From Ailurus styani (lineage: Eukaryota; Chordata; Mammalia; Carnivora; Ailuridae): DNA of 64,000 nucleotides. The stretch spans positions 5,642,368 through 5,706,367 of the forward strand of contig LNAC01000018.1 in the NCBI GenBank assembly GCA_002007465.1, in the 5' to 3' direction. A program made the position numbers and the translations under genes. Shown here piece by piece: positions 33,815-45,335 of this stretch (positions are counted from its first letter, which is position 1; every line of letters starts with the position of its first letter). Below the pieces are notes generated by a model, which was not told the DNA's origin, ran no database searches, and saw nothing but the letters and a program-made list of their open reading frames with translations.

Positions 33815-35388
33815 GGAAACAATACAGGCAAGGAGACAGCCTGAAATAAACTCCCACACAAAACAGACTGTTCCTAGGGGGCTATCACATCACAATGGAC
33901 AAGACAAACAGGTTCAATTGTATTTCTAACCAAGTCACATTGGACCAAGAAAAAGTTAATTCCCACTCCATCTCCCCAGGGGAGAGTACAGTATTTTCAA
34001 ATGCCCGGAGAGTCTGTATAAGTCTTAACTAGGAATTCTCTAGAGTTAGTTTCCCATTCCCCAGAGACTTATTTCTACTACCACTGCCAGCTGGCAATCC
34101 TTCCTCAATCAATACAGGCCCTGGCACATAACAGATTCAAGCTCTAGCACAACTGTACTCATATCCCCTTTCTCCTTGCTTCTTCATGAATTATCAGAGA
34201 CTCAGAACATGGACTTGCAAAGGCTGTAAAAGCCCTCTATTAACAGGGTCTGTCCCTAATAAAAATAATAAGGATTCCTTGTCATTCTACTGTTTTGGGG
34301 GGAAAAATGTTATTATGGATAAGAGTGAAAGGGAAAAAGCAAGCAGAACTAGAAAAAAAATATAACATCAGTATAGAGGACAAATACTGCAACAAAAGGA
34401 GACAATCCTCAAAGAGGACTCAACTAATCAGCTTAATTTCAGTTAAATAAGCCTTATTCAGTTCAAGGTTTCAAATTACATCCAAAGAGCGTAATGCAGT
34501 ATAGCCTTTCCCAGGTCCCCCTAAACTATCTATGAAGACACAGACACACATAAAAGCACACACACAAAATTTTACCCTGACTGAACACTACTAAAACCCC
34601 TAACAGCGGAGTGTGAAATAACTCTTAACACTTTTATGTAAGACTGGTGGCATGGTATTGATAAATACCAAGGTCTCACCACATGAAACAGAGATTGGCT
34701 AAAAAAGAGCGGGGATGGAGACAATTTATAACACTCCAGTCTCCTGGCTCATGAGACTTCTAGAGTGTACCATCTAGAAAATCTGGCAGCCAAGAAACAC
34801 CATCCAGGTATTACTTTCTAACAAAGTGAAAGAGTTCTGTTCTTGCTCACTCCCTTGTCTACCATCTTCCTATATCCATTTAGAAAAGAAGGCTCATAGG
34901 ATAACAGAGCAAACAGCAAACCAGTGGTGGCACAGTGAATCCTACAAAGTGGATTTCCAATAGTAAATGTTACAGATAGGACAGAGACATGACAAATTGT
35001 ACTTTTTCACCTACTCTCTCAAGACAGTATCAAAGAACCAGGGTGCAGTTACAAGAGAAGATATCATCCCAAGACAGCAGAGCTGTCCCAAGTAAATGCT
35101 TGCTAGTAACTGGGATTTAAGAGAGAAAGGAGTGCACATTAATTTGCCATTTGATTGTAAATCTGAGAAGAAAATATATCCTTTACACAAGTAGAGAGCT
35201 TAGTACCATTAGGAACAACTATTGCTGGCATCGAGTCTACAGAGATCTAACTTCATAAAAGGAAGAGCAAAATTGGGGGGGGGGAAGCATGATGTAAGAA
35301 GGATGAAAAAATGCCACCTGCAAGGTAAAGAAAACATTATCCCTAAAGTCAGAGAAATGATACCTCTGAAAATATCTCGAATTTTATT
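33815..35388. other. Repeat-poor end of intron 1
   Basis: No SINE or confident repeat in the 1.6 kb before exon 2's acceptor region. Confidence 0.5.
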
Positions 35389-35571
35389 TTATTTATTTTT
35401 TTAAAGATTTATTTACTTGAGAGAAACAGAGAGAGCACGAGTGGGGTGGGCGGGAGAGGGAGAAGCCGACTCCCTGCTAAGCAGGGAACCTGACACAGGG
35501 CTCAATCCCAGGACCTTGGGATCATGATCTGAGCTGAAGGCAGATGCTTAACTGAGCTACCTAGGCGCCCC
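35389..35571 (-). mobile_element. CAN-SINE, nearest repeat upstream of ZNF609 exon 2
   Basis: Reverse-oriented copy (sense to ZNF609) ending CTACCTAGGCGCCCC, 1,605 nt before the exon 2 acceptor. Its orientation is opposite to the SINE at 31130-31335. Confidence 0.93.
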
Positions 35572-35682
35572 AAATACCTGGTATTTTAAAGAAATTTTTG
35601 TTAAAATGTCTGGAATTCTCAATACCACCTAAGAAGACAAATGTAAATATTAGTATATATAATAAATATTACTATAGCACAC

Positions 35683-35800
35683 CTTTGTTCATTCATTCAA
35701 AAAAAATTGTATTTAGTACCTACTATATGCTAGGTTCTAAACTAGGTGCTGGGAATACAGCAGTGCATAAGTGAATAAAGCAGTGGAAAATGGTACTGGA
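35683..35800 (-). mobile_element. L2 3' end
   Basis: Reverse L2 terminus: TTCATTCATTCAAAAAAA, CTACTATATGCTAGG and GGTGCTGGGAATACAGCAG. Interrupted by the L1 tail at 35801. Confidence 0.72.
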
Positions 35801-35906
35801 TTGTGCTTTGGTGAATGCTGTGAAAGATGTAAGCCTGATGATTCACAGACCTGTACCCCTTGGGCAAATAATAAAAATAAAATTAAAAAAAAAAAAAAAA
35901 GAAAAA
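35801..35906 (+). mobile_element. Very short 5'-truncated young L1 insertion
   Basis: Only about the last 100 bp of a carnivore L1 (GTGCTTTGGTGAATGCTGTG, then GATTCACAGACCTGTACCCC) plus an A-rich tail. Perfect 15-bp TSD GAAAATGGTACTGGA at 35786-35800 and 35907-35921. Confidence 0.93.
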
Positions 35907-35921
35907 GAAAATGGTACTGGA

Positions 35922-36958
35922 AATAATTCTATTATGAGGGACAGCAAGCATTTCTAGAAAAGGGAATGCCAACTGAATCTGCACCACAGTGCATCATTAA
36001 AGCATAGTTCTTTCCAACATCATAATTTATTACCTCTGCAATCTTTGCAACTGTGGCAAGGCTTAGAACATAACATATTCACCTAAGACTCACCCATTTT
36101 CCTCCCAAGCTGCACTATAATCAGTATGCAATTTAACCATTAAAACAACCCTGTTTGTTTAACCTCAGGAAAACAAAACTTTCAAAAGACTTTCCTCTAA
36201 AAAACAAAACAAATGAACACAACCTTCCTCTAGAAAACAGGACTGTGATGGAAGAGAGTACATAAAAATGATAGTACTCAGAGAGCTTATGACAGTTCTC
36301 ACTTTACTATACTAGCTGACCTTCAGGTGGAGCAGGATAAATGAAGTATGCCAGTAAGGAAGAGATAGCATTAAGAAGAAAACAGGCAGAAATGAAAGGA
36401 TATGAACTTAGGCAAAAGGATATGAGGATATGACTTTTTTTTTTTAAAAAAAGGAAGAAGGAAACAAAAAATGCATTACCTATTAAAATTCACATAGAAA
36501 TAAAAAAAAGCACAGAACTGAAACTGTGGGAAACGATTCAGTAAACTACAACAAAACTTGAGATTTTTTTCTAGAACATGAAGGAAAAGGACAGCAAAAG
36601 GAAAATGAGAGAAATTGAGAGAGATATACCACCATTTAATAGCAATGAAAAGAAAACTGAGGAAACTAGAATGGGAGGAAAGCAACCCATTAAGACATAA
36701 TAAATGAATAGTATCTTTATCTGAAAAAGATCCTGCATGAAGATTGAAAAGGTTTACTACTCTTTCAGCAAAATCAATTTAAAAAGCCAAACTTGCACAC
36801 GTTCTGGCAAAATTCTCCAATTATAAGAACAAAAATTGGGCCAACCTCAGACTGCTCTGCAAAAAATAATGAAAAAGAATGAAAAATCTATAGAGTTTTG
36901 AAGAAAAAAGGTTGTTAGTCAAGTCTTACACAAGTCAAGTTGTTTGTCACATATAATA
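35922..36958. other. No recognised feature
   Basis: AT-rich intronic sequence, no gene or clear repeat. Confidence 0.45.
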
Positions 36959-37152
36959 GGGGCACCTGGGTGGCTGAGTCAGTTGGTCATCCAACTCTTG
37001 GTTTTGGCTCAGGTCATGACCTCAGGGTTGTGGAATGGAGCCTGTGTCAGGTGCTCAGTACACAGTCTATTTGTCCTTCTCCCTCTGCTCCTCCCCTGGT
37101 CCCCCGCTCTCGCGTGCACTCTCTTTCTCTCAAATAAATACTTTAACAAAAA
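36959..37152 (+). mobile_element. Older CAN-SINE
   Basis: Plus copy GGGGCACCTGGGTGGCTGAG, CT-rich body, short tail. Confidence 0.92.
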
Positions 37153-37306
37153 GGTAACAGATTTTTAGTTATGTAAAACACGTATATATCTGAAGCCCTA
37201 AAATCAGTTCGGTAGCATAAATGTAAATAATTCTTATAAACACAAATACCAACTGAATTTTGTAATCTGAGGAGTAAACTGGATACAGATATTAAAAATT
37301 ATTCCT

Positions 37307-37512
37307 GGGCGCCTGGGTGGCTCAGTGGGTTAAAGCCGCTGCCTTCGGCTCAGGTCATGATCCCAGGGTCCTGGGATCGAGGCCCACATCGGGCTCTCTG
37401 CTCGGCAGAGAGCCTGCTTCCTCCTCTCTCCTCTCTCTCTACCTGCCTCTCTGCCTACTTGTGATCTCTCTCTCTGTGTCAAATGAATAAAAAAAAAAAA
37501 AATTAAAAAAAA
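37307..37512 (+). mobile_element. Young CAN-SINE
   Basis: Near-consensus mustelid-type copy. TSD AAAAATTATTCCTG. Confidence 0.96.
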
Positions 37513-37859
37513 ATTATTCCTGAAAAAATCTGAGGTAAAATCAATGCCTATAATAATGTAGAACCCAAGGTTCAGCCTTAACACTAGTAAGAAAGACACT
37601 TCCTCAAATTCCTCTTGTCTCAATTCCTTATACCCTGGCAAATTGTTTTGTTTTTTCCTAGTAAACAAGATATACTGCCATTACTTTTTTTTGTGTGTGT
37701 GATTCTTCTCAAAGGGGAGCTGGAGATGAAATTTTGAACATCTGGTGGTCTGTGCTCATTTCCAGGTCCAACATTTTAAGTGATATTCATTAAATAGAAG
37801 GATGTCCAAAAGAGTAAAAACTGAAAGATCAAAAAGCCATTTTTCATAAGAGCAAAGGT

Positions 37860-38300
37860 CTTACAAATTGGTATTCCTTAGTCTGGAAAGGAGAATATTG
37901 AAGGGAGACAGGTTGGTGAGCTTCAAATATCTGGTTGAAATGTGGAAGAGAGAAACTTATCCTGTGATGTTGAGGGTAGAAAACAGGACAAGTGAATAGA
38001 AGATACAGAATGACAGTTGTTTTGGGATGCCTGGGTAGCTCAGTCTAATAAGTGCCTGCCTTCGGCTCAGGTCATGATCCCAGGGTTCTGGGATCGAGTC
38101 CCACAGTCCTTGCACAGCGGGGAGAGCCTGCTTCTCCCTCTGCCTGTCTCTCCCCCTGTTTGTGCAGTCTATCTGCCAAATAAATAAAATCTTAAAAAAA
38201 CAAAAAAGAATGACAAATGTTTTAACTCAGGAAGAAATTCAATAACCTGAGATTTCCAACAATAGCCCACAATGCTTAATGAAGCCATATCTTTAATCAC
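37860..38300 (+). mobile_element. Possible L3/CR1 LINE remnant, split by a SINE
   Basis: AGCTTCAAATATCTGGTTGA, then AATGTGGAAGAGAGAAACTT and GAAGAAATTCAATAACCTG resemble the L3 3' region. Very diverged. Confidence 0.45.
38024..38207 (+). mobile_element. CAN-SINE
   Basis: Plus copy. Diverged TSD GAATGACAGTTGTTTT / GAATGACAAATGTTTT. Confidence 0.94.
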
Positions 38301-39736
38301 TGAAAGTAGTGAACAGAAAAAGCATACTCATCTGTCAAGCAAATTACATTAAGAATTCCTCTATGTGTGGTAAGGGGTAGTCTGGACATGCCTAGGGCCT
38401 TTTTCGAATCTACAATTCTATTGAGGTATCTATCAAAAAGTGCTTTCCTTCCTAGAAACCACCCAGAATTTGTGGACCAGGATGAAAACAAAGAAAATAT
38501 ATCCTGAGGACTGATCGTTAGTAGTCCCAATGTTCTTTTGAGAGTCGCTGTCCTATTTTGGAGGGTATTAAGAGTTTTCTTAAGTACTACTTTTAATCAG
38601 GTGACTTTTCAAAAATCCAGTTTTCCAAACCCCATAGGCTTCACAGTAACTTTGGTGGTACATTTCCAAACATAAACTGTAAAATTGCCAAGGATTCTTT
38701 AATCAGCCTGACTGCATCAGCCAAACCACTTCTCATCTGCTCCCTACAGCATCCCTGGCTTCAGACTGCTAATAATCAATTCTCTGACAGGTCATTGCAG
38801 AGATGTTTAACCCCAGGAGGTAGGGCAACTAACATGCTTGCTGGAAATGAAAAGCACTGACCTCTTGCTTCCGTGGCAGAGAAAGTGCAGAATAAGGAGA
38901 ACCAATACCTTATAGAGCCTACAAGGCACTTTCAACTTACAAGAGCTTCTGTAAATACTTTTCTCCCTCTTCTTTCTGCCTAATTGTACTGCACTTCCTC
39001 ATTTAGGACTACATTTCACCAGACTCTGGAATTACTTGTCAGTACCATTTATTATTTGTTCTGGCATCTGATCACTAACAACTCCTCTCTCCATGAATAC
39101 AGCTAAGGGACCAAGATACGCCATGATAATCACTCCCCATATCCTGTACCTATAACAACAAAAATTTAAATCCCAGTTTCCTCTCTGGAACCCAATTCCA
39201 TCAGACTCACAGCCCACAGACTGGTTTGTAATCACATATTTTGGGTCACTGTTTACTTTTTTAAGGCACATGCCTTAGATCACACTACTTTCCTACCTCA
39301 GGAATGAACAAGAACTTCGAGTTGGCTGAGAATGAGAAAGAGTCTTCATGTGAGGTCTACCCCCTGCCCAGAGGACATAAGCAGCAACCAACCCTACTGA
39401 TGTTCAAACAGTAAGGACAGTACTTCTCCCTAGAGGACAACAAAGAGAGAGTATCTCTTTAACTGCCAACTACCCACAGATAATCTGGTCTAAGTAGCAA
39501 GTAGTCCAACACTGTTCTACTGTAAATTTATCTGTCCACCCCTCTTCTAATGGGTTTTGGATCAATCTTCTTATAGGCTTTGGCCTGAGTGACTGACAGC
39601 TGTATGTGTGTATTAATCGCTTGGGACCATACAAGTCATAAACATTTAAACATGAGAGTGATCTATCTGGCTAGGTAATTCCCTCCAAAAGCTGTATGGT
39701 TAAAAAAAAAAAAAAAAAAGCTATACCCAATTTTAA
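38301..39736. other. No recognised gene
   Basis: SINE-free intronic sequence of 1.4 kb. An A-run of about 19 occurs near 39701. Confidence 0.45.
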
Positions 39737-39792
39737 GATAGCATGGTGTAGAAAAAAGAGCACTGAACTTAGAATCAAGACACGATTTCTGG

Positions 39793-39910
39793 GGCACCTG
39801 GCTGGCTCAGTCAGAAGAACATGCAACTCTTGATCTTGGGGTTGTGAGTTTGAGCCCCATGTTGGGTTTAGAGATGATGTTAAAAAAAAAAAAAGTAAAC
39901 TTAAAAAAAA
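39793..39910 (+). mobile_element. Short CAN-SINE in MIR
   Basis: Head-only plus copy GGGCACCTGGCTGGCTCAG with two A-runs, flanked by GATTTCTGG. Confidence 0.85.
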
Positions 39911-39964
39911 AGAGTGATTTCTGGGCCACCTCATTGGCTCAGAAGTAGAGCATGTGACAATATG

Positions 39965-40143
39965 TTTTTTTTTTTTTAGATTTATTTTATTTATTTGAGA
40001 GAGTGTTGGGAGGTGGGGAGGTAGCGGATCTTAAGCAGACTGCACACTGAGCATGGAGCCTGACTTCAGGCTCAATCTTGCAATCCCGAGAGCGTGACCT
40101 AAAACCACGAGTCGGATGCTTAACTACGCCACCAAGCACGCCA
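39965..40143 (-). mobile_element. Diverged CAN-SINE in cluster
   Basis: Reverse copy, T-run to GCCACCAAGCACGCC. Confidence 0.85.
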
Positions 40144-40556
40144 TTTTTTTTTTTTTTAAGATTTATTTACTGGGGCACCTAGGTGGCTCAGATGGTTTTA
40201 ACATGGAACTCTTGATGTTGGCTCAGGTCAGGTGATCTCATGAGTCATGAGATCGAGCCCCCAGTCAGCTCCATGCTAGGTGGGGAGTCTGCTTGAGATT
40301 CTTTCCCTCTGCCCCTCCCCCCTGCCACACGTGTGCTCTCTCACTCTAAAATAAATCAATCTTTTGAGAGAGAGAGAGAGAGAGAAAGCCTGAGCACATG
40401 GCGGGGAGGGACAGAGGGAGAGGGAAAGCGAGAATCTCAAGCAGACTCCCCACTGAGCAAAGAGCCAGAGGTGGGGCTTGACCTCAGAACCCAGAGATCA
40501 TGACCTCAGCTAAAATCAAGTCAGAAGCTTAACTGACTGAGCCACTCAGGTGCCTC
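40144..40556 (-). mobile_element. CAN-SINE interrupted by a plus CAN-SINE (40172-40365)
   Basis: The reverse copy's tail (40144-40171) and body (40366-40556) flank a plus copy GGGGCACCTAGGTGGCTCAG. Confidence 0.85.
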
Positions 40557-40572
40557 CTACAGCATGCTACTA

Positions 40573-40991
40573 CTTTTTTTTTTTTTTTAAGATTTTATTT
40601 ATTGGGCACCTGGGTGGCTCAGTGGTTAAAGCCGCTGCCTTCGGCTCAGGTCATGATCCCAGGGTCCTGGGATCGAGGCCCACATCGGGCTCTCTGCTCA
40701 GCAGGGAGCCTGCTTCCTCCTCTCTCCTCTCTCTCTGCCTGCCTCTCTGCCTACTTGTAATCTCTCTCTCTCTGTGTCAAATGAATAAATAAAATCTTAA
40801 AAAAAAAAAAAGATTTTATTTATTTATTTGACAGAGACACAGCGAGAGAAGGAACAGAAGCAGGGAGAGAGAGAGGGAGAAGCATGCTCCCGGAAGAGCA
40901 GGAAGCCTGATGTGGGGCTCAATCCCAGGACCCTCCGATCATGACCTGAGCCAAAGGCAGACGCTTAACGACTGAGCCACCCAGGCGCCCC
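40573..40991 (-). mobile_element. CAN-SINE interrupted by a young plus CAN-SINE (40604-40812)
   Basis: AAGATTTTATTTATT is duplicated on both sides of the inner copy. The outer copy has TSD CATGCTACTAC / CATGCTATTAC. Confidence 0.92.
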
Positions 40992-41414
40992 ACATGCTAT
41001 TACTCTTGATGGAACCCCATGTTGAGTGTAGAATTTACTTAAAGAAAAAAAAAGAGAGAGTGAGATGTGATTTCTGGACTCAAATTTTCACTGACCCTAG
41101 CCAAGTTACTTCATTAAATATTCTCATTTATTAAATGGAAGGAACATCCATCGTGGTTCTAAGAATATTATAAGCATACGAATTTGAAAAATGTAAGACA
41201 ACTCAAAAATATAAAATGACCCAAATATTCTTACACTGTTCTAGTGTTTGAACTTAAAAGAGGAATGTTTCACAATTAGATCTTATACAGAACATCAGGT
41301 ATTTAAAAAAATAAAGGGAAAATGTTTAAAAATTTTTTACAAAATTATATCATACTGATATCAACCTAAGTTCTATGAAAGAAAAATGGCAACCCATTTT
41401 TCTTCCCTTTTTTT

Positions 41415-41605
41415 TTTAAATATTTTATTTATTTATTTGACACAGAGATTACAAGTAGGCAGAGAGGCAGGCAGAGAGACAGGGAAAGGAGGAAGCAGGC
41501 CCCCTGCTGAGCAGAGAGCCTGATGCGGGCCTCGATCCCAGGACGCTGAGATCATGACCTGAGCCGAAAGCAGAGGCTTTAACCCACTGAGCCACCCAGG
41601 CGCCC
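41415..41605 (-). mobile_element. Young CAN-SINE
   Basis: Reverse copy inserted in the T tail of the next element. TSD TCTTCCCTTTTTTT. Confidence 0.94.
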
Positions 41606-41612
41606 TCTTCCC

Positions 41613-41793
41613 TTTTTTTAAGATTTTATTCATTTGGCAGACAGAGACAGAGAGCACAGAATGGTAGCAAGAGAGGAGAAGCAGGCTCCCCACTGAGCAG
41701 GAAGCCCAATGCAGAACTCGATCCCAGGACACTGGGACCATGACCTGAGCCAAAATCAGACGGCTTAACTGACTGAGCCACCCTGGTGCCCCC
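41613..41793 (-). mobile_element. Older CAN-SINE
   Basis: Reverse copy. Its own TSD, CATTTTTCTTCC, flanks the pair. Confidence 0.92.
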
Positions 41794-42881
41794 GCAATAC
41801 ATTTTTCTTCCATGAACTCAGCAGTCTGAATTTTCTCTTTGGGTTACTCCTTAACTTCAAGTGTGGCTCCAAACTCTACACTACAGTGACAAACTCTGTC
41901 TTCCTTCAAAAATCCCTTAGGGCCAAGGTACCCATCTCAAAGCTCTCTTTTATCACCTGTTCCAATCCATTAGGTTGTTGACCCCACTGATAGGATAGGA
42001 CTTCAAATCTAAATTGTGTGAGATTCATGGGTTGGATGCCCCAGGGAAAGGCCAACAAACCAATGGGAGCTGCTACAAGAAACCCATATTATACCATCTT
42101 CCCTAAATTCCAGAGGCTACCCTGAAATCAGTTTGTGTTTAGCCAGCCTCTGGTGAGGCTATACAACATTTAAACCACCCTCAGTGACTCTGAGCTTTAC
42201 CCAGCTGGAAGAACAGGCATCTCCCTCTCCACCTGCCACACTTCATAGGAACTCACTAATCAACTGAATTTCCACCTAGGGCTCTAACAAGAAACAATCA
42301 ACTTTCCTTTGGGTCTCTCCCTTAATTTATTACATTAATTACTATAACAAAGGAACTGTGTCATCTCCTCAAGTACCATAGCTCTCAGCTTATATCTCCA
42401 ATGGGGGATCAGATAAAGAACAAACTAACAATGCCAATTTGAGAAGACGGATCCAATTCAACAGGGCTCATCTGACCATGAGTCACCTAAGGACAGAAGA
42501 GTAAAAAGTATAGCATCTCTCAGTCCCTGGGTGTTTTACGCAGCATCTCATGAATAGTTTTATGGTCCTCAGAGGCTGCTGTTCTCAGACAAAGATTATG
42601 AGGCTTGACCTGTTTCATTTCACAGAAGCAACTGACACTTCCACCAGGACATAGCTATTCAACAAGGCTCAGGCTTAGAGCCTTGGTGTTTGCTGATACT
42701 GCTCTGTGCCAGCATACATCTCACAATAGGCTAAACAGCATACTGAATATCTAAATAATTCAGTCCCAGCTCTACAGGGATTCATTTGGTAGAACCAGTC
42801 CACAGAGAAAACCCTTATCAAGGCCCATGTGTAAGTAGGCCAAGAAGCAGAAGGCAAAGATAATCTAAATAATAAAACTCT
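41794..42881. other. No recognised feature
   Basis: About 1.1 kb of intronic sequence without gene or confident repeat. Confidence 0.45.
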
Positions 42882-43086
42882 GGGCGCCTGGGTGGCTCAG
42901 TGGGTTAAAGCCTCTACCTTCAGCTCAGGTCAAGATCTCAGGGTCCTGGGATCGAGGCCTGCATCGGGCTCCCTGCTCAGCAGGGAGCCTGCTTCCTTCC
43001 TCCTCTCCCTCTCTGCCTGCCTCTCAGCCTACTTGGGATCTCTCTCTCTCTGTCAAATAAATAAATAAATAAATAATCTTTAAAAT
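42882..43086 (+). mobile_element. Young CAN-SINE
   Basis: Mustelid-type plus copy. TSD TAAATAATAAAACTC / TAAATAATAAAGCTC. Confidence 0.95.
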
Positions 43087-43183
43087 AAATAAATAATAAA
43101 GCTCCACTGTCCCCTTTCCCCCTAATAATTGGAGGCCTATATAGCTTTTATATTTAGTTCTAATCCCCAGAAGTAAACTTTCT

Positions 43184-43372
43184 TTTTTTTTTTTTTTAAA
43201 GATTTTATTTATTTATTTCACAGCGGGAGAGAGATCACAAGGAGGCAGAGAGGCAGGCAGAGAGGGAGAGGAGGAAGGAAGCAGGCTCCCCGCTGAGCAG
43301 AGAGCCCAATGTGGGGCTCGATCCCAGGACCCTGAGATCATGACCTGAGCCAAAGGCAGAGACTTAACCCGC
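43184..43372 (-). mobile_element. CAN-SINE with shortened head
   Basis: Reverse copy that ends CTTAACCCGCC instead of the usual head, yet has a perfect 17-bp TSD CCAGAAGTAAACTTTCT. It was therefore truncated at insertion rather than deleted later. Confidence 0.93.
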
Positions 43373-43389
43373 CCAGAAGTAAACTTTCT

Positions 43390-44045
43390 ATGTTAAAGAG
43401 AAAGAGGTGGTCAAATTCTCAGGAAAAAAGTGAACAGTGGAGATGGCTAGGAATCAGATCTAAGAAATCTGCCCTCCACACAGAACTGTTGTGTGAAAGC
43501 TTTTCTCTCTGTCAATCATCTCATCTATAAAACAGATGACAATATGGGAGAAATTCATGGGCATGAGGAAAAGGAAATAATCCAAGAATTTCTCAGGACA
43601 TACAAGGAATTACCTTCACTTTTTATAGACCTCACTTCCCTTCCTAAATCGTACACAAGAGCTACGATGCTATACTAACTCTAAAGAGCAAAGAAAAACT
43701 CTATCAAAAGGTACTATCCACACTGTTAGCCATTAAAAAATGGTGGAATCCACATGTACACCCATAAGGCTACCTAATACTCCTCCAGTCCTGGCTCATG
43801 GCCACACTCTCCTCTGCACCACACTCTCACCTTACTGCCTCACGGCTTTTACCTGAAAGCCATTCCCTGTGCACATCCTACCTCCCAATGTGTGTGATGA
43901 CTTGATTAATATTTGTGTCATCCACTCGAATGCAAGCACCCTGAGGGAAGGGACTATCTCTTTTGCTCACCATTGTATCCTAATAACAGTGTGTGGTTTA
44001 CTGTCAGCCCTCAAGAAATATTTTGGTCAATAAATGAGGGAGGGA
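43390..44045. other. No recognised feature
   Basis: Intronic sequence, no gene or clear repeat. Confidence 0.45.
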
Positions 44046-44259
44046 GGGATGCCTGGGTGGTGCAGTTGGTTGGGCATCCAACTCCTGATTTCAGCTTAGA
44101 GTGTGATCTCAGGGTCACGGTATACAGCCCCACATTGGGCTCTGCACTGAGCTCAGAGTCTGCTTGAGATTCTCTGTCCCTCTCCTTTTGCCCTTCCCTC
44201 TCCTTTTGCCCCTCCCTCTCATGCTCTCTCTAAAGTAAATAAATAAATCTTTAAAAAAT
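44046..44259 (+). mobile_element. Older CAN-SINE
   Basis: Plus copy GGGATGCCTGGGTGGTGCAG with repeated TCTCCTTTTGCCC in its body. Confidence 0.92.
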
Positions 44260-44272
44260 AAATATATGAATA

Positions 44273-44297
44273 AATGGATGGATGGATGGATGGATGA
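44273..44297. repeat. (GGAT)n microsatellite
   Basis: Five to six GGAT units. Confidence 0.95.
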
Positions 44298-44496
44298 GGG
44301 AGTAAACACTGCTTTCTTTTCAATAGGCAGAAACATAATGGTGCCCAGGCTCTCCTCTCCATTCTTACTTTAATTTCATTTGTGTCTAGTTACAAACTGT
44401 CTCAATTACCTGACAGTCTTCACACTTATTAGAACAGAATATGGATTCCTCTTCCTAGGAGGAGTCTAGGGGAAAGGTTAAGAAACAAAACAGTCT

Positions 44497-44682
44497 TGGA
44501 TGCCTGGGTGGTTCAGTCAGTTAAGCGGCTGCCTTCGGCTCAGGTCATGATCCCAGGTTCCTGGGATCGAGTCCCGCATCAGACTCCTTGTTCGGCAGGG
44601 AGCCTGTTTCTCTCTCTCTGTCTGCCTCTGTCTCTCTCTCTCTGACAAATAAATAAATAAAATCTTTAAAAAAAAAAAAGAA
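44497..44682 (+). mobile_element. CAN-SINE
   Basis: Plus copy. Perfect 17-bp TSD AAGAAACAAAACAGTCT. Confidence 0.95.
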
Positions 44683-44710
44683 AAGAAACAAAACAGTCTC
44701 CACATTTCTT

Positions 44711-44909
44711 TCTTTCTTTTCTTTTTTTTTTTTTTTAAGATTTTATTTATTTACTTGAGAGAGAGAGAGCACAAGCAGTGAGAGTGGGAGAGGAAGAAGC
44801 AGGCTTCCGGCTGAGCAGGGAGCCCAAAGGGGAGGCTTGACCCCAGGACCCCAGGATCATGACATGAGCCGAAGGCAGATGCTTAACGACTGAGCCACCC
44901 AGGCACCCC
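44711..44909 (-). mobile_element. CAN-SINE
   Basis: Reverse copy, T-run to GCCACCCAGGCACCCC. Flanks TCCACATTTC / TCCATATTTC. Confidence 0.94.
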
Positions 44910-45099
44910 TCCATATTTCCACCTATGTGCTTCTGAGTATTCTCTTAACCTACAAATAGTTTCATCCATACACAATGCAGATGCTCCCTGAAATAGGGCC
45001 AGTACACAAATCAGCCATTCTGGACATAACCAACTCCTGAGAACCCTCATGTATATACCTAAATGTACAATAAATTCTATCAGACTTAAACCACTCAGT

Positions 45100-45335
45100 T
45101 TTCACATTTTAAACGTCTATAAATCAAAGATGACAAAGTCAGAAAAGTGGTCATGTCTGTGGGGATGGTGGTTAATTACTGGGAAGAAGCATGAGGGAAT
45201 CCTGTGGGGCTGGAAATGTTCTATATCTTGACCTGGATGGTGGTTATATAGCTGTACAAATATGTAAAAACTGAGATGTACACTTAAGATTAGTGAACTT
45301 AATGTACTTTATTACATGCACATTTAAAAAAAAAG
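45100..45335 (+). mobile_element. L1ME-type 3' end
   Basis: GGAAGAAGCATGAGGGAATC, GGAAATGTTCTATATCTTGA and GATGTACACTTAAG match old L1 3' UTRs. Confidence 0.75.

Larger units (their letters stand above)
39925..41058 (+). mobile_element. Second short CAN-SINE, opened by further insertions
   Basis: Head at 39925-39955 (GCCACCTCATTGGCTCAG) and tail at about 41000-41058 (CTTGATGGAACCCCATGTTG), separated by reverse and plus SINEs. Ends at the third GATTTCTGG. Confidence 0.7.
39737..41195 (+). mobile_element. MIR split by a nested cluster of CAN-SINEs
   Basis: MIR 5' part at 39737-39792 (AGAGCACTGAACTTAGAATC) and 3' part at 41078-41195 (AGCCAAGTTACTTCATTAAA). The middle is filled by SINEs. GATTTCTGG occurs at 39784, 39916 and 41069, marking two SINE insertions at the same target. 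Confidence 0.7.
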
